From the NCBI GenBank assembly GCA_946221915.1, contig CAMIKG010000002.1, positions 130,511-194,510 on the forward strand: DNA of 64,000 nucleotides, given 5' to 3'. The notes under the pieces were generated by a model. It saw nothing but the letters and a program-made list of their open reading frames with translations, had not been told where the DNA came from and made no database searches. Shown in pieces: positions 1 to 8,496 of this stretch. How positions within the stretch are numbered: position 1 is the stretch's first letter; the number at the start of each line of letters is the position of its first letter. A program made the translations under genes and the position numbers. This stretch comes from an uncultured Erwinia sp. GTDB taxonomy: Bacteria; Pseudomonadota; Gammaproteobacteria; Enterobacterales; Enterobacteriaceae.

Positions 1-787
1 CGCCTGGGCGAAAGAGCAGAGCAGCGATAAGGAAGAGCAGATTCAGTACACCTCCGATAAACTGGCGGTGAACATTGGCCTGGAGATTCTGAAACTGATC
101 CCTGGCCGTATCTCGACTGAAGTTGACGCTCGTCTGTCTTACGACACCGAAGGCAGTATCGCCAAAGCACGCAGCCTGATTAAGCTGTACAACGATGCGG
201 GTATCAGCAATGACCGTATCCTGATCAAACTGGCTTCCACCTGGCAGGGTATCCGCGCGGCGGAAGTGCTGGAAAAAGAAGGCATCAACTGTAACCTGAC
301 GCTGCTGTTCTCCTTTGCTCAGGCGCGTGCCTGTGCAGAAGCGGGCGTGTTCCTGATCTCTCCATTCGTCGGCCGTATCCTCGACTGGTACAAAGCGAAC
401 ACCGATAAGAAAGAGTACGCTGCGCATGAAGATCCAGGCGTGGTGTCTGTTTCTGAAATCTACGAATACTACAAGCAGCACGGTTACGAAACCGTGGTGA
501 TGGGCGCCAGCTTCCGTAACGTTGGCGAGATCATTGAACTGGCTGGCTGCGACCGCCTGACCATTTCCCCGGCCCTGCTGAAAGAGCTGGCGGAGAGCGA
601 AGGCGCGGTTGAGCGTAAACTCTCTTACACTGGCGAAGTGAAAGCGCGTCCGGCTAAGATGACCGAAGCTGAATTCCTGTGGCAGCACAACCAGGACCCA
701 ATGGCGGTAACGAAACTGGCGGAAGGTATCCGCAACTTCGCCGTTGACCAGGGCAAACTCGAGAAGATGATTGCCGACCTGCTGTAA
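1..787 (+). CDS. talB: Transaldolase B (5' end cut off by window edge)
   Basis: Transaldolase of the non-oxidative pentose phosphate pathway: it moves a dihydroxyacetone unit between sedoheptulose 7-phosphate and glyceraldehyde 3-phosphate in the cytosol. The open frame runs from base 2 with no start inside the window; about 261 residues are present against 317 in E. coli TalB, so about 55 N-terminal residues lie upstream. The segment RISTEVDARLSYD and the Schiff-base lysine context ILIKLASTWQGIRAAE are clearly visible, and the protein ends in the family-typical EKMIADLL. A strong terminator follows at 799-826, separating it from mog. The GTG at 68 is internal and is not a real start. Confidence 0.97.
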   Translation, partial: AWAKEQSSDKEEQIQYTSDKLAVNIGLEILKLIPGRISTEVDARLSYDTEGSIAKARSLIKLYNDAGISNDRILIKLASTWQGIRAAEVLEKEGINCNLTLLFSFAQARACAEAGVFLISPFVGRILDWYKANTDKKEYAAHEDPGVVSVSEIYEYYKQHGYETVVMGASFRNVGEIIELAGCDRLTISPALLKELAESEGAVERKLSYTGEVKARPAKMTEAEFLWQHNQDPMAVTKLAEGIRNFAVDQGKLEKMIADLL

Positions 788-798
788 TCGCTGTGATC

Positions 799-826
799 AT
801 GGCCGGATCTTCCGGCCATATTTTTT
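799..826 (+). terminator. Rho-independent terminator after talB
   Basis: A 9-bp perfect stem (ATGGCCGGA 799-807 with TCCGGCCAT 811-819, loop TCT) is followed by A and a run of six T. It lies 12 bases after the talB stop. Confidence 0.93.
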
Positions 827-937
827 CCCTTTTTTACCTGCCTCTCCCTTCGTGTATTATTCTTGCCAGTAACACTTCCTTTAAACCGCGCCTTTTCTGC
901 TCTGTCTGACGGGTCGCGATGATGCAGCGAAAACACC

Positions 938-1525
938 ATGAATACATTACGCATTGGATTGATCTCCGTTTCCGACCGCGCCGCTAACGGCATTTATCAG
1001 GATCAGGGCCTGCCGGCGCTGGAAGAGTGGCTGAAGCAGGCCATCAGCACACCGTTTGAGGTGGTCACCCGTCTGGTGCCGGACGAGCAGCCAATGATTG
1101 AGCAGACCCTGTGTGAGCTGGTGGATGAACTGTTCTGTCATCTGGTGCTGACCACCGGCGGCACTGGCCCGGCGCGGCGCGATGTCACACCGGACGCCAC
1201 CCTGGCGGTAGCTGATCGCGAGATGCCGGGTTTTGGTGAGCAGATGCGGCAAATCAGTCTTAATTTTGTCCCGACGGCGATCCTGTCGCGCCAGGTCGGG
1301 GTGATCCGTAAGCAGTCGCTGATCCTGAACCTGCCCGGCCAGCCAAAGTCGATCAAAGAGACGCTGGAAGGGCTGAAGGATGAGCAGGGTAATACCAGAG
1401 TGCCCGGCATCTTTGCCAGTGTACCGTATTGTTTACAGTTGCTTGACGGGCCCTATGTCGAGACGCACCAGGCGGTAGTAGCAGCTTTTCGTCCCAAAAG
1501 CGCCCGCCGTGATACAAACATCTAA
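938..1525 (+). CDS. mog: Molybdopterin adenylyltransferase
   Basis: MogA adenylylates molybdopterin with ATP before molybdenum insertion by MoeA, a late cytosolic step of molybdenum cofactor synthesis. The 195-residue length matches E. coli Mog. The family signature GGTGPARRDVTPDA is at about residues 74-87, and the second conserved loop NLPGQPKSIKE at about 132-142. The start ATG at 938 gives MNTLRIGLISVSDRA, the expected N-terminus. It is a single gene with its own upstream gap after the talB terminator, in the same talB-mog order as E. coli. A long reading frame on the opposite strand inside it is a shadow. Confidence 0.96.
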   Translation: MNTLRIGLISVSDRAANGIYQDQGLPALEEWLKQAISTPFEVVTRLVPDEQPMIEQTLCELVDELFCHLVLTTGGTGPARRDVTPDATLAVADREMPGFGEQMRQISLNFVPTAILSRQVGVIRKQSLILNLPGQPKSIKETLEGLKDEQGNTRVPGIFASVPYCLQLLDGPYVETHQAVVAAFRPKSARRDTNI

Positions 1526-1650
1526 AAAACAGGTTTTTCAGGCATAAGATCCAGCTTCGCTGGTGTAGCAGAAAATGAACGGTATAGTCATCTCATCTTT
1601 ACAGCTCTGACTGTACCTCTTTTGTTGCCTCTGGAAATGCCTGAAAAACT

Positions 1651-2955
1651 ATGGAACTCAACACAACGCGCCGTCTGAACCGGCAGGATTACAAAACTCT
1701 CTCTCTGGCGGCACTGGGTGGCGCGCTGGAGTTCTACGACTTCATTATCTTCGTCTTCTTTGCCGCCGTGATTGGTCAGCTGTTCTTCCCGCCGGATATT
1801 CCGGAGTGGCTGCGTCAGCTGCAAACCTTTGGCATTTTTGCCGCCGGTTATCTGGTGCGTCCGCTGGGCGGCATCGTGATGGCGCACTTTGGCGACAAGA
1901 TTGGCCGCAAAAAGATGTTCAGCCTGAGCATCCTGCTGATGGCGTTGCCGACGCTGGCGATCGGTATGTTGCCCACTTACGACAGTATTGGCATTGCGGC
2001 GCCGCTGTTGTTGCTGCTGATGCGTATGCTGCAGGGCGCGGCGATTGGCGGGGAAGTGCCGGGTGCGTGGGTGTTTGTCGCTGAGCATGTGCCAGCAAAA
2101 CGTACCGGCTTTGCCTGCGGCACACTGACCTCGGGCCTGACCTTCGGCATCCTGCTGGGATCGCTGGTGGCGACGCTGATTAACACTTCCATGACGCCGC
2201 AGGCGGTAGCGGAAACCGGCTGGCGTATACCTTTCTTCCTCGGCGGAATTTTTGGCCTGGTGGCGATGTACCTGCGCCGCTGGCTGGAGGAAACCCCGGT
2301 GTTTCGCGATATGCAGGCGCGTAAAGCGTTGTCGGATACACTGCCGCTGAAAACCGTGCTGGCGCAGCATAAAAGTGGCGTCGTGGTCTCGATGCTGCTG
2401 ACCTGGCTGCTTTCCGCCTGCATTGTGGTAGTGTTGCTGATGACGCCGACGCTGCTGCAGAAACAGCATGGTATTGCGGCGGCCACGGCCCTGCAGGCGA
2501 ACAGCCTGGCGACGGTGATGCTGATCGTTGGCTGCATCCTGGCGGGTTTGCTGGTGGACAGGATTGGTGCGGCAAAGTCGCTGATTATCGGCAGCCTGCT
2601 GCTGGCTGCGGGCAGCTGGAGCTTCTTCAATATTGTCGCCAGCTCGCCTGAATACCTGTTCAGCGCTTACGCCATCGCCGGGCTGTGCCTTGGCGTGGTG
2701 GGTGTGGTGCCTTACGTGATGGTGCATGCCTTCCCGGCGGAAGTACGCTTCAGCGGTTTCTCCTTCTCATACAACGTTTCGTATGCCATCTTCGGCGGTC
2801 TGACGCCAATTACCGTGACGCTGATGATGAGCCTGACACCACTGGCTCCGGCGTGGTATGTGCTGGCGCTGGCGGTGATTGGCCTGATTACCGGCTTGTG
2901 GCTGATGGCGGCGAGTCGCCAGCAGGCGTTGATGCATCAGGTGAGTGCGCGTTAA
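1651..2955 (+). CDS. MFS transporter, metabolite:H+ symporter (MHS) family
   Basis: A 434-residue inner-membrane secondary transporter with about twelve hydrophobic segments. The N-terminal GGALEFYDFIIFVFFAAVIG and the loop 2-3 motif GDKIGRKKMF (about residues 87-96) are hallmarks of the MHS branch of the major facilitator superfamily (ProP, ShiA, KgtP, citrate permeases), which couples uptake of organic acids or compatible solutes to protons. The substrate cannot be read from sequence. It occupies the position between mog and dnaK where E. coli carries satP (yaaH) and small genes, so this is a lineage-specific replacement. Start ATG 1651 places the conserved N-terminus correctly; an upstream Shine-Dalgarno is weak. 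No adjacent partner gene. Confidence 0.88.
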   Translation: MELNTTRRLNRQDYKTLSLAALGGALEFYDFIIFVFFAAVIGQLFFPPDIPEWLRQLQTFGIFAAGYLVRPLGGIVMAHFGDKIGRKKMFSLSILLMALPTLAIGMLPTYDSIGIAAPLLLLLMRMLQGAAIGGEVPGAWVFVAEHVPAKRTGFACGTLTSGLTFGILLGSLVATLINTSMTPQAVAETGWRIPFFLGGIFGLVAMYLRRWLEETPVFRDMQARKALSDTLPLKTVLAQHKSGVVVSMLLTWLLSACIVVVLLMTPTLLQKQHGIAAATALQANSLATVMLIVGCILAGLLVDRIGAAKSLIIGSLLLAAGSWSFFNIVASSPEYLFSAYAIAGLCLGVVGVVPYVMVHAFPAEVRFSGFSFSYNVSYAIFGGLTPITVTLMMSLTPLAPAWYVLALAVIGLITGLWLMAASRQQALMHQVSAR

Positions 2956-2984
2956 ACGGTACTATTTTCATGCCCCCATCCCAG

Positions 2985-3009
2985 CCTTCCCCCGCCTCGC
3001 GGGGGAAGG
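2985..3009. repeat. GC-rich REP-like hairpin
   Basis: Perfect 10-bp inverted repeat CCTTCCCCCG / CGGGGGAAGG with a 5-base loop, 30 bases after the transporter stop and without a T-run. A very similar hairpin (C-run, GC, G-run) sits after ispH at 15884-15908, so this looks like a dispersed short palindrome family rather than a gene-specific terminator. Confidence 0.7.
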
Positions 3010-3070
3010 GGCGGTTAGTGCCCGTTTGCCAGCCCGGCACTAACACTCACCTTTATAGCTTGTCACTATT

Positions 3071-3130
3071 CAGCTCACAGCTCACAGCTCACAGCTCACA
3101 GCTCACAGCTCACAGCTCACAGCTCACAGC
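3071..3130. repeat. Octanucleotide tandem repeat (CAGCTCAC, 7.5 copies)
   Basis: The unit CAGCTCAC is repeated perfectly about 7.5 times across 60 bases in the mog-transporter to dnaK spacer. Such perfect short tandem repeats are prone to copy-number change by slippage. It is intergenic, about 80-140 bases upstream of the dnaK promoter. Confidence 0.95.
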
Positions 3131-3207
3131 GACTGCTCTTCACTGCGTGCAATTCCCCCACCGGCTCACCTGTTTTTTTATAAAAACGAAAATATTTTTA
3201 GTTTTAA

Positions 3208-3238
3208 CCCTTGATGCGCTGACAAGCGGCCCCATTTA
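3208..3238 (+). promoter_or_regulatory. Sigma-32 (heat-shock) promoter of dnaK-dnaJ
   Basis: CCCTTGATG (-35 region, 3208-3216) and CCCCATTTA (-10 region, 3230-3238) with 13 bases between TTGATG and CCCCAT. This is the sigma-32 consensus and is nearly identical to E. coli dnaK P1. It lies about 130 bases upstream of the dnaK start. Confidence 0.9.
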
Positions 3239-3367
3239 GTTGTCATCCAACGCTGTTGGACCAGAAAAAAAGCGAATGAAAGGTATTGAAACCGAATAAT
3301 TCGCCCGCATAACAGGTTCACAGTCAGATGTATAACGAATTGACGAATTTTAGTGGGAGACGTTTAG

Positions 3368-5281
3368 ATGGGTAAGATTATTGGTATTGACCTGGGTACA
3401 ACCAACTCTTGTGTCGCAATCATGGATGGCACCAAAGCACGCGTGCTGGAAAATGCGGAAGGCGATCGTACCACGCCTTCGATTATTGCCTACACGCAGG
3501 ACGGTGAAACTCTGGTTGGTCAGCCTGCTAAACGTCAGGCTGTCACTAACCCGCAGAACACCCTGTTTGCGATTAAGCGTCTGATTGGTCGCCGCTTCGA
3601 AGATGAAGAAGTGCAGCGTGACCTGAAAATCATGCCATACCAGATCACCAAAGCAGACAACGGCGATGCATGGCTGGATGTGAAAGGCCAGAAAATGGCG
3701 CCACCGCAGATTTCTGCAGAAGTGCTGAAAAAAATGAAGAAAACCGCGGAAGATTACCTGGGCGAGCCAGTCACTGAAGCGGTTATCACCGTTCCGGCCT
3801 ACTTTAACGATGCGCAGCGTCAGGCAACCAAAGATGCCGGCCGTATCGCAGGTCTGGAAGTAAAACGTATTATCAACGAACCTACCGCTGCTGCACTGGC
3901 ATATGGCCTGGATAAAGAAGTCGGCAACCGTACTATCGCGGTTTACGACCTCGGTGGTGGTACTTTCGATATCTCTATCATCGAAATCGATGAAGTTGAC
4001 GGCGAAAAAACCTTCGAAGTGCTGGCGACCAACGGTGATACCCACCTCGGTGGGGAAGACTTCGACAGTCGTCTGATTAACTACCTCGTGGCTGAGTTTA
4101 AGAAAGATCAGGGCATCGATCTGCATAACGATCCTCTGGCGATGCAGCGTCTGAAAGAAGCCGCAGAGAAAGCGAAAATTGAGCTCTCTTCTGCACAACA
4201 GACCGACGTTAACCTGCCGTACATCACGGCGGATGCAACCGGTCCTAAGCACCTGAATATCAAAGTGACCCGTGCGAAACTGGAATCACTGGTGGAAGAT
4301 CTGGTTACACGTTCTATCGAACCGCTGAAAGTGGCTCTGCAGGATGCTGGTCTGTCTGTATCTGACATCAACGACGTGATTCTGGTCGGTGGTCAGACGC
4401 GTATGCCAATGGTTCAGGCGAAAGTGGCTGAATTCTTTGGTAAAGAACCACGTAAAGACGTGAACCCGGACGAAGCGGTTGCTGTTGGTGCCGCGGTTCA
4501 GGGCGGCGTGCTGGCTGGTGACGTGAAAGACGTTCTGCTGCTGGACGTGACCCCGCTGTCGCTGGGTATCGAAACCATGGGCGGCGTGATGACTCCGCTG
4601 ATCAGCAAGAACACCACTATCCCGACGAAACACAGTCAGGTGTTCTCTACTGCGGAAGATAATCAGTCTGCTGTAACCATTCACGTGGTGCAGGGTGAGC
4701 GTAAACGTGCAGCGGATAACAAATCGCTGGGCCAGTTCAACCTCGACGGTATTGCTCCGGCAATGCGTGGTATGCCACAGATCGAAGTCACCTTCGACAT
4801 CGATGCTGACGGTATCCTGCACGTCTCTGCGAAAGACAAAAACAGCGGTCGTGAGCAGAAGATCACCATCAAGGCGTCTTCTGGTCTGAACGAAGAAGAA
4901 ATCGCGAAAATGGTACGTGACGCGGAAGCGAATGCTGAATCTGATCGTAAATTCGAAGAGCTGGTGCAGGTTCGTAACCAGGCCGATCACCTGGCGCACA
5001 GCACGCGTAAGCAGCTGGACGAAGCCGGCGACAAACTGCCAGCTGATGACAAAGCACCAATCGAAGCGGCGCTGACCGAGCTGAATACCGCGCTGAAAGG
5101 CGAAGATAAAGCTGAAATCGAAACCAAAATGCAGGCGCTGATGCAGGTTGCTGGCAAGCTGATGGAATTCGCTCAGCAGCAGGCGCAGGCTGGCGGTGCA
5201 GATGCAGGCGACGCATCGGCGAAGAAAGACGACGACGTGGTTGACGCTGAGTTCGAAGAAGTCAAAGACGACAAAAAATAA
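3368..5281 (+). CDS. dnaK: Molecular chaperone DnaK (Hsp70)
   Basis: ATP-dependent cytosolic chaperone that binds exposed hydrophobic peptide segments, working with DnaJ and GrpE, and that also controls sigma-32 stability. The protein has 637 residues (E. coli 638). The actin-like nucleotide-binding domain begins IIGIDLGTTNSC and contains VYDLGGGTFDIS and VILVGGQTRMPMV; the linker VLLLDVTPLSLGIE leads to the substrate-binding domain and helical lid, and the C-terminus is EEVKDDKK. Start ATG 3368 follows the Shine-Dalgarno GGGAGA. It is the first gene of the dnaK-dnaJ operon, under a sigma-32 promoter at 3208-3238. Long antisense frames here reflect codon bias only. Confidence 0.99.
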   Translation: MGKIIGIDLGTTNSCVAIMDGTKARVLENAEGDRTTPSIIAYTQDGETLVGQPAKRQAVTNPQNTLFAIKRLIGRRFEDEEVQRDLKIMPYQITKADNGDAWLDVKGQKMAPPQISAEVLKKMKKTAEDYLGEPVTEAVITVPAYFNDAQRQATKDAGRIAGLEVKRIINEPTAAALAYGLDKEVGNRTIAVYDLGGGTFDISIIEIDEVDGEKTFEVLATNGDTHLGGEDFDSRLINYLVAEFKKDQGIDLHNDPLAMQRLKEAAEKAKIELSSAQQTDVNLPYITADATGPKHLNIKVTRAKLESLVEDLVTRSIEPLKVALQDAGLSVSDINDVILVGGQTRMPMVQAKVAEFFGKEPRKDVNPDEAVAVGAAVQGGVLAGDVKDVLLLDVTPLSLGIETMGGVMTPLISKNTTIPTKHSQVFSTAEDNQSAVTIHVVQGERKRAADNKSLGQFNLDGIAPAMRGMPQIEVTFDIDADGILHVSAKDKNSGREQKITIKASSGLNEEEIAKMVRDAEANAESDRKFEELVQVRNQADHLAHSTRKQLDEAGDKLPADDKAPIEAALTELNTALKGEDKAEIETKMQALMQVAGKLMEFAQQQAQAGGADAGDASAKKDDDVVDAEFEEVKDDKK

Positions 5282-5426
5282 TCGCCCTGAGCGGGCAGTT
5301 TACCCCGGGTAACGGGGGCGGCAGCTACCGCTGCCGTCCCGGTGACAAGAGGTAAATTTTTACCAGCACGGGCGTCGGATTAATCTCCACGCCCGTGCAC
5401 GCATGTGAAGGGCAGGAAAACGAATA

Positions 5427-6572
5427 ATGGCGAAAAGAGACTATTACGAGATTTTAGGCGTTCCGAAGTCAGCGGATGAGCGTGAAATCAAAAAGGCCTA
5501 CAAACGCCTGGCGATGAAGTACCATCCTGACCGCAACCAGGGCAATAAAGAAGCTGAGACCCAATTTAAAGAGGTCAAAGAAGCTTACGAAATCCTGACC
5601 GATGCGCAAAAACGCGCGGCGTACGATCAGTACGGCCATGCTGCCTTTGAACAGGGCGGCGGCGGCGGTGGCTTCGGTGGTGGTGGCTTTGGCGGCGGCG
5701 GTGCTGACTTCAGCGATATCTTTGGCGACGTATTTGGCGATATTTTTGGCGGAGGCCGCCGTCAGCAGCGTGCCGCACGCGGCGCTGATTTACGCTATAA
5801 CATGGAGCTCACGCTGGAAGAGGCCGTGCGCGGCGTGACCAAAGAGATCCGTATCCCGACGCTGGAAGAGTGTGAGGTCTGCCACGGCAGCGGTGCGAAA
5901 GCGGGTACCAAGCCGCAAACCTGTTCCACCTGTCACGGTGCGGGCCAGGTACAAATGCGTCAGGGCTTCTTTACCGTACAGCAGGCGTGTCCGACCTGTC
6001 ACGGTCGCGGCTCGGTGATTAAAGATCCGTGCAACGCCTGTCATGGCCATGGCCGCGTGGAGAAATCGAAGACACTGTCGGTGAAAATCCCGGCGGGTGT
6101 CGATACGGGTGACCGTATCCGTCTGAGCGGTGAAGGTGAAGCCGGTGAGCACGGTGCGCCTGCGGGCGACCTGTACGTACAGGTGCAGGTGCGTAAACAC
6201 CCGATCTTCGAGCGTGAAGACAACAACCTTTACTGCGAAGTGCCGATCAACTTTGCTATGGCGGCGCTGGGCGGCGAGATCGAAGTACCCACGCTGGATG
6301 GCCGCGTGAATCTGAAGGTTCCGGCAGAAACGCAAACCGGCAAACTGTTCCGTATGCGTGGTAAAGGGGTGAAATCGGTACGGGGTGGCAGTCAGGGCGA
6401 CCTGCTGTGCCGCGTAGTGGTGGAAACACCTGTCAGTCTGAGTGAAAAACAGAAGGCGCTGCTGCGCGAGCTGGAAGAGAGCTTTGGTGGTCCGAGCGGC
6501 GAGAAAAACAGCCCGCGTTCGAAAAGCTTCTTCGATGGCGTGAAGAAGTTTTTTGATGATTTAACCCGCTAA
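5427..6572 (+). CDS. dnaJ: Co-chaperone DnaJ (Hsp40, type I)
   Basis: Delivers substrates to DnaK and stimulates its ATPase. All type I domains are present in 381 residues: J-domain with H33-P34-D35, a Gly/Phe-rich linker at about 76-110, four CxxCxGxG zinc-binding repeats at about 149-205 (CEVCHGSG, CSTCHGAG, CPTCHGRG, CNACHGHG), and the C-terminal substrate-binding domains. Start ATG 5427 gives MAKRDYYEIL. It lies 145 bases after dnaK in the same direction; the spacer carries a GCGGCAGC / GCTGCCGT stem (around 5318-5337) but no convincing terminator, so co-transcription with dnaK is expected. Confidence 0.99.
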   Translation: MAKRDYYEILGVPKSADEREIKKAYKRLAMKYHPDRNQGNKEAETQFKEVKEAYEILTDAQKRAAYDQYGHAAFEQGGGGGGFGGGGFGGGGADFSDIFGDVFGDIFGGGRRQQRAARGADLRYNMELTLEEAVRGVTKEIRIPTLEECEVCHGSGAKAGTKPQTCSTCHGAGQVQMRQGFFTVQQACPTCHGRGSVIKDPCNACHGHGRVEKSKTLSVKIPAGVDTGDRIRLSGEGEAGEHGAPAGDLYVQVQVRKHPIFEREDNNLYCEVPINFAMAALGGEIEVPTLDGRVNLKVPAETQTGKLFRMRGKGVKSVRGGSQGDLLCRVVVETPVSLSEKQKALLRELEESFGGPSGEKNSPRSKSFFDGVKKFFDDLTR

Positions 6573-6579
6573 TCTGTCT

Positions 6580-6603
6580 GGCTTCCTGCTTCGGCAGGGA
6601 GCC
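6580..6603 (+). terminator. Probable terminator hairpin after dnaJ
   Basis: GGCTTCCTGC (6580-6589), UUCG-type tetraloop TTCG, then GCAGGGAGCC (6594-6603), one G-T pair. It starts 8 bases after the dnaJ stop. The downstream tract is only moderately T-rich, so efficiency is uncertain. Confidence 0.65.
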
Positions 6604-6769
6604 ATCATCCTCCACCGTTTCACTGTCTTGTTTCCCCTCTTCATTCTTAAAATTGTCTCTTTGTCAGGATATCGTAATTTTTCGATATTCTTATGTGACT
6701 GGTTGTTGCAATAAGTGTGTTTTACTATTTCATATGCCTGCAATTTTTCTAATCATTATTAGTACATTT

Positions 6770-7059
6770 ATGAAAAGCTTTTCGCTGCGGCCATCACTGC
6801 ACTGTTGTTAACTGGCTGTGCCCAGCAATCCTTCGTGCTGAAGCAGAACCAGACTTCTGCGCCGAAGCAGGTTACTACTCATCACTTCTTTGTTTCTGGC
6901 ATTGGTCAGAAAAAGACGGTTGATGCAGCAGCCGTTTGTGGTGGTGAAGACAAAGTGGCCCGCGTTGAAGCGCAGCAGACTTTCGTCGATGGTCTGCTGG
7001 GTGTCGTGACGTTCGGTATCTACACGCCACGTGAAGCACGCGTATACTGCTCACTGTAA
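6770..7059 (+). pseudogene. Bor/Iss-type lipoprotein, apparently frameshifted at its start
   Basis: From about 6775 a frame encodes a lipoprotein signal and mature protein: KLFAAAITALLLTGC with cysteine as lipidation site, then HHFFVSGIGQKKTVDAA and FGIYTPREARVYCSL, which match the lambda Bor / plasmid Iss serum-resistance lipoprotein family. The only good ATG (6770) is one base out of frame: ATG AAA AGC reads to a stop after 13 codons, whereas one more A in the AAAA run would give MKKLFAAAITALLLTGC. In-frame alternatives are a rare ATT (6766) or TTG (6805), the latter destroying the signal peptide. It is therefore either a recent frameshift or a sequence error. It is followed by a strong terminator at 7077-7101. 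The Bor identity is firm; functionality is not. Confidence 0.7.
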
Positions 7060-7076
7060 TCAGTGATTGATAACTA

Positions 7077-7101
7077 AGCCGCACAGAGTGCGGCTTTTTT
7101 T
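7077..7101 (+). terminator. Rho-independent terminator after the Bor-like gene
   Basis: 8-bp stem AGCCGCAC (7077-7084) / GTGCGGCT (7088-7095), loop AGA, then six T. Textbook form, 17 bases after the stop. Confidence 0.92.
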
Positions 7102-7242
7102 ATTGCCTGATTTCTCCTGCCTTTGCAGACAATAGCTCGTTAATTACGAGTTATTTCTCACCTTTAAACTGTTTTTTTCGAATCGTCAAAACACGTATCC
7201 TGACTGCTGACACTGAACAGGTAACCGCCGGGAAAGGAAACG

Positions 7243-8412
7243 ATGTTGTCTAATATTAAAGTTTTACTTAAAAACGAGGCCACCAGTGGCGTCGTCCTGA
7301 TCATCGCCGCTGCACTGGCGATGGTGCTGGCAAATAGCGCCGCCACGCAGCAGGGGTATCTGGCGCTGCTGGCAATGCCGGTGGAATTCCGCTTCGGCGA
7401 ACTGGAGATCAGTAAGAATCTGCTGCTGTGGATTAACGATGCGCTGATGGCGCTGTTTTTCCTGTTGATTGGTCTTGAGGTTAAACGTGAGCTGATGGTC
7501 GGCGCGCTGGCGCGCCGTGAACAGGCGATATTTCCGCTGATTGCCGCGCTGGGCGGTATGGTGGCGCCTGCGCTGCTGTTTCTGCTGTTCAACGGCAGTG
7601 ATGAGATTGCCCGCAGTGGCTGGGCGATCCCGACCGCAACGGATATCGCATTTGCCCTCGGCATTCTGGCCCTGCTGGGCAATCGCGTACCGCCCGCGCT
7701 GAAAGTGTTCCTGCTGGCGCTGGCGATTATTGATGATCTCGGCGCAATTGTAATTATCGCGCTGTTCTATACCAGTGAACTGTCGCTGACAGCGCTGGGC
7801 GTTGCGCTGGCGGCACTGCTGGTGCTGGCGGTGCTGAATATCGCCAATGTGCGCCGCACCTCGCTCTATCTGCTGGTGGGGCTGGTGCTGTGGGTGGCGG
7901 TGCTGAAGTCGGGGGTGCACGCGACACTCGCCGGGGTGATGGTCGGTTTCTTTATTCCGCTGGCAGGCAAAGAGAGTGACTCGCCTGCCGGACAGCTTGA
8001 GCACGGTCTGCATCCGTGGGTGAGCTGGCTGATCCTGCCGCTGTTTGCGTTTGCTAACGCGGGTGTGGTGCTGAGCGGAGTGTCGTTCAGCGATCTTTTT
8101 TCATTGTTACCGCTGGGCATTATGGCCGGATTGTTGATCGGTAAGCCGCTGGGTATCACCCTGTTTTGCTGGCTGGCGGTGAAGTGCGGTGTGGCGAAAC
8201 TGCCGCAGGGCGCGACGATGTCACATATTCTGGCGATTGGTGTGCTGTGCGGCATCGGTTTTACCATGTCGATTTTTATCGCCTCGCTGGCCTATGGTGA
8301 TACCAGTCCTGAGTTGATCACGCTGGCGAAACTGGGAATTTTGCTCGGTTCGTTGACCTCTGCGCTGCTGGGTTATCTGTTGCTGCGGCTGAAGCTGAAA
8401 CAGGCATTATGA
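7243..8412 (+). CDS. nhaA: Na+/H+ antiporter NhaA
   Basis: Inner-membrane antiporter that exports one Na+ or Li+ for two H+, giving salt and alkaline-pH tolerance. The 389 residues contain about twelve membrane segments. The ion-binding aspartate pair is in ALAIIDDLGAI (D164-D165), preceded by the unwound-helix motif TATDIAFALGIL (about 131-142). Start ATG 7243 has the Shine-Dalgarno GGAAAGGA upstream. It is followed after 84 bases by its activator gene nhaR in the same direction, as in E. coli, which implies Na+-induced expression through NhaR. Confidence 0.98.
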   Translation: MLSNIKVLLKNEATSGVVLIIAAALAMVLANSAATQQGYLALLAMPVEFRFGELEISKNLLLWINDALMALFFLLIGLEVKRELMVGALARREQAIFPLIAALGGMVAPALLFLLFNGSDEIARSGWAIPTATDIAFALGILALLGNRVPPALKVFLLALAIIDDLGAIVIIALFYTSELSLTALGVALAALLVLAVLNIANVRRTSLYLLVGLVLWVAVLKSGVHATLAGVMVGFFIPLAGKESDSPAGQLEHGLHPWVSWLILPLFAFANAGVVLSGVSFSDLFSLLPLGIMAGLLIGKPLGITLFCWLAVKCGVAKLPQGATMSHILAIGVLCGIGFTMSIFIASLAYGDTSPELITLAKLGILLGSLTSALLGYLLLRLKLKQAL

Positions 8413-8496
8413 CCAACTTCGCAGGTGGGTCGCGTTTTTCTTCTGATTTATGCATTAAGCTGGTTCTCAGGGCCAGACAGGCAAAGGAGCGTAGCG

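Larger units (their letters stand above)
2956..3207. other. Non-coding spacer between MFS gene and dnaK promoter
   Basis: About 250 bases without a credible gene. It contains a GC-rich 10-bp hairpin (2985-3009), a short octanucleotide tandem repeat (3071-3130) and an A/T-rich tract just upstream of the dnaK heat-shock promoter. A frame on the + strand runs through it but overlaps the transporter gene and has repeat-driven, low-complexity content, so it is not called. Confidence 0.7.
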
